A model generated the notes under the pieces. It was not told the origin of the DNA and did no database searches. It saw only the letters and a list, made by a program, of their open reading frames with translations. From assembly GCA_943333015.1 (NCBI GenBank), contig CALQRR010000084.1, positions 1 through 7,027 on the forward strand: a stretch of 7,027 bases of DNA. Direction: 5' to 3'. Shown piece after piece: positions 6,207 through 7,027 of this stretch (its first letter is position 1; the number at the start of each line of letters is the position of its first letter). Both the position numbers and the translations under genes were made by a program. This stretch comes from Chitinophaga pinensis (GTDB lineage Bacteria > Bacteroidota > Bacteroidia > M30B66).

Positions 6207-7027
6207 ATGCATCTATTCCGTTCCCGTCTCTTAAGTGTTCTGGCAGTATTTTTTGCTGTTGTCCTATCCTCGAACAATGCTTCGGCCCAAGATGGTGCCA
6301 AACTGTTCAAAGGCAACTGCGCGTCCTGTCACAAAGCAACTAATCAGAAGTTAGTTGGTCCCGGTCTTCAAGGCGTTCGTAGCCGTTGGACTGATGAAGC
6401 AAAACTCATAGCCTGGGTAAAGAACTCCACCGAGTTCATGAAAACAGGTGATGCGTATGCAAATAAACTGTTTGCTGATTATGGTAAATCCATAATGCCT
6501 GCGCAAGCACTATCCGATGCTGAAATCATTGCAGTCATTGACTGGGCTGATAAAGGTGGAGATGCTCCAGTTGCTGCCACGGCAGATGCGGGTGCTACAG
6601 GAACAGCAACAAGCTCTGAACCAGCTGCAACAGATAGTAGTACCTATTTATACGTTCTTCTTGGATTAGGTCTTCTACTGATAATTCTTATTCGAGTATT
6701 GGGTACTGTAAAGATCTCCTTAGAGTCTTTGGTAAACGAAAAAGATGGAATTATCGTTGAGCCTAAACCAGTTCTTAGTCCGTTGGAGCGTTTCCGTTAT
6801 TGGGCATCTCAAAACAAAAAAATTGTAGCTATTGTGAGCTTGATTTTAGTTGTTTGGGTTCTGAAGCAAGGTTGGGATGGTTTGATGGGTGTTGGTATAT
6901 ATCAAGGATACGCTCCTGAGCAACCGATCAAATTCTCGCATGAACTTCATGCTGGTCAGAATAAGATTTCGTGTGTGTATTGCCACAGCGGAGTTGAGAA
7001 ATCGAAACATGCCAATATCCCTTCAGC
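6207..7027 (+). CDS. actA: Alternative complex III subunit ActA with fused N-terminal monoheme cytochrome c domain (cut by right edge)
   Basis: The frame is open from the ATG at 6207 for 273 complete codons to the window edge; an in-frame stop at 6177-6179 fixes the 5' limit. Residues 1-27 form a signal peptide ending ASA. Residues 28-118 form a class I-like cytochrome c domain with heme motif CASCH (38-42), GPGL (51-54) and a likely axial Met97 in IMPAQALSD. After an Ala/Thr/Ser-rich linker come a membrane helix (about 146-165), a loop of about 40 residues, and a second helix (about 206-222). The multiheme region then begins with KFSHELHAGQ (242-251) and CVYCH (256-260), followed by HANIPS at the edge. 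From family knowledge, FSH..H.G plus CxxCH and a SKH..IPSA segment marks the pentaheme ActA subunit of ACIII, the quinol:cytochrome c/oxygen-chain oxidoreductase; only its first heme site is visible. Molybdopterin-oxidoreductase-like ActB and NrfD-like ActC genes are expected next. No Shine-Dalgarno sequence is seen. An alternative reading is another membrane multiheme cytochrome. Confidence 0.82.
   Translation, partial: MHLFRSRLLSVLAVFFAVVLSSNNASAQDGAKLFKGNCASCHKATNQKLVGPGLQGVRSRWTDEAKLIAWVKNSTEFMKTGDAYANKLFADYGKSIMPAQALSDAEIIAVIDWADKGGDAPVAATADAGATGTATSSEPAATDSSTYLYVLLGLGLLLIILIRVLGTVKISLESLVNEKDGIIVEPKPVLSPLERFRYWASQNKKIVAIVSLILVVWVLKQGWDGLMGVGIYQGYAPEQPIKFSHELHAGQNKISCVYCHSGVEKSKHANIPS

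Overview
The window looks like a chromosomal segment from a Bacteroidota bacterium, probably of the Flavobacteriia/Chitinophagia side; it cannot be placed more finely from this sequence. The evidence is: Bacteroidota-type promoters (TTG/TTTG, about 18-19 bp, TAnnTTTG); a general lack of Shine-Dalgarno sequences before the start codons; an IF2 with a long Pro/Glu/Val linker and paired LGKI(D/E)L motifs; an ExbB-family protein with the HPLPGN.LGVIYK signature; and an alternative complex III (ACIII) gene. Base composition is moderate and even, and no mobile element, tRNA, rRNA or CRISPR array was seen.

Layout. Positions 1-190 (minus) hold the first 63 codons of a MotA/TolQ/ExbB proton-channel protein that runs off the left edge. 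Positions 191-459 form a divergent promoter region, with one good Bacteroidota promoter facing left (253-282) and one facing right (386-416). The right-facing promoter drives a conserved translation/transcription operon: rimP (460-936), nusA (957-2192) and infB (2235-5273), with gaps of 20 and 42 bp. Its predicted leader is only about 40 nt long and contains a GC hairpin followed by seven T residues, which could be an attenuator. The operon ends at a strong bidirectional hairpin terminator (5318-5360), shared with a convergent minus-strand gene for a secreted SPOR-domain protein (5436-5915). A 291-bp divergent region follows, with candidate promoters and two inverted repeats. The window closes with the first 273 codons of a multiheme cytochrome c (6207-7027, cut by the right edge), read as ActA of ACIII with an additional monoheme domain fused at its N terminus.

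How the genes work together. RimP (30S maturation), NusA (transcription elongation/termination) and IF2 (initiator tRNA delivery) form the classic rimP-nusA-infB operon that couples ribosome assembly, transcription and translation initiation. The cytochrome is expected to be the first gene of a quinol:cytochrome c oxidoreductase (ACIII) operon continuing to the right. The SPOR protein is an envelope protein that probably binds peptidoglycan. The gene content is largely conventional. The points worth a second look are the rimP leader, the inverted repeat around the actA promoter, and the domain fusion in ActA.
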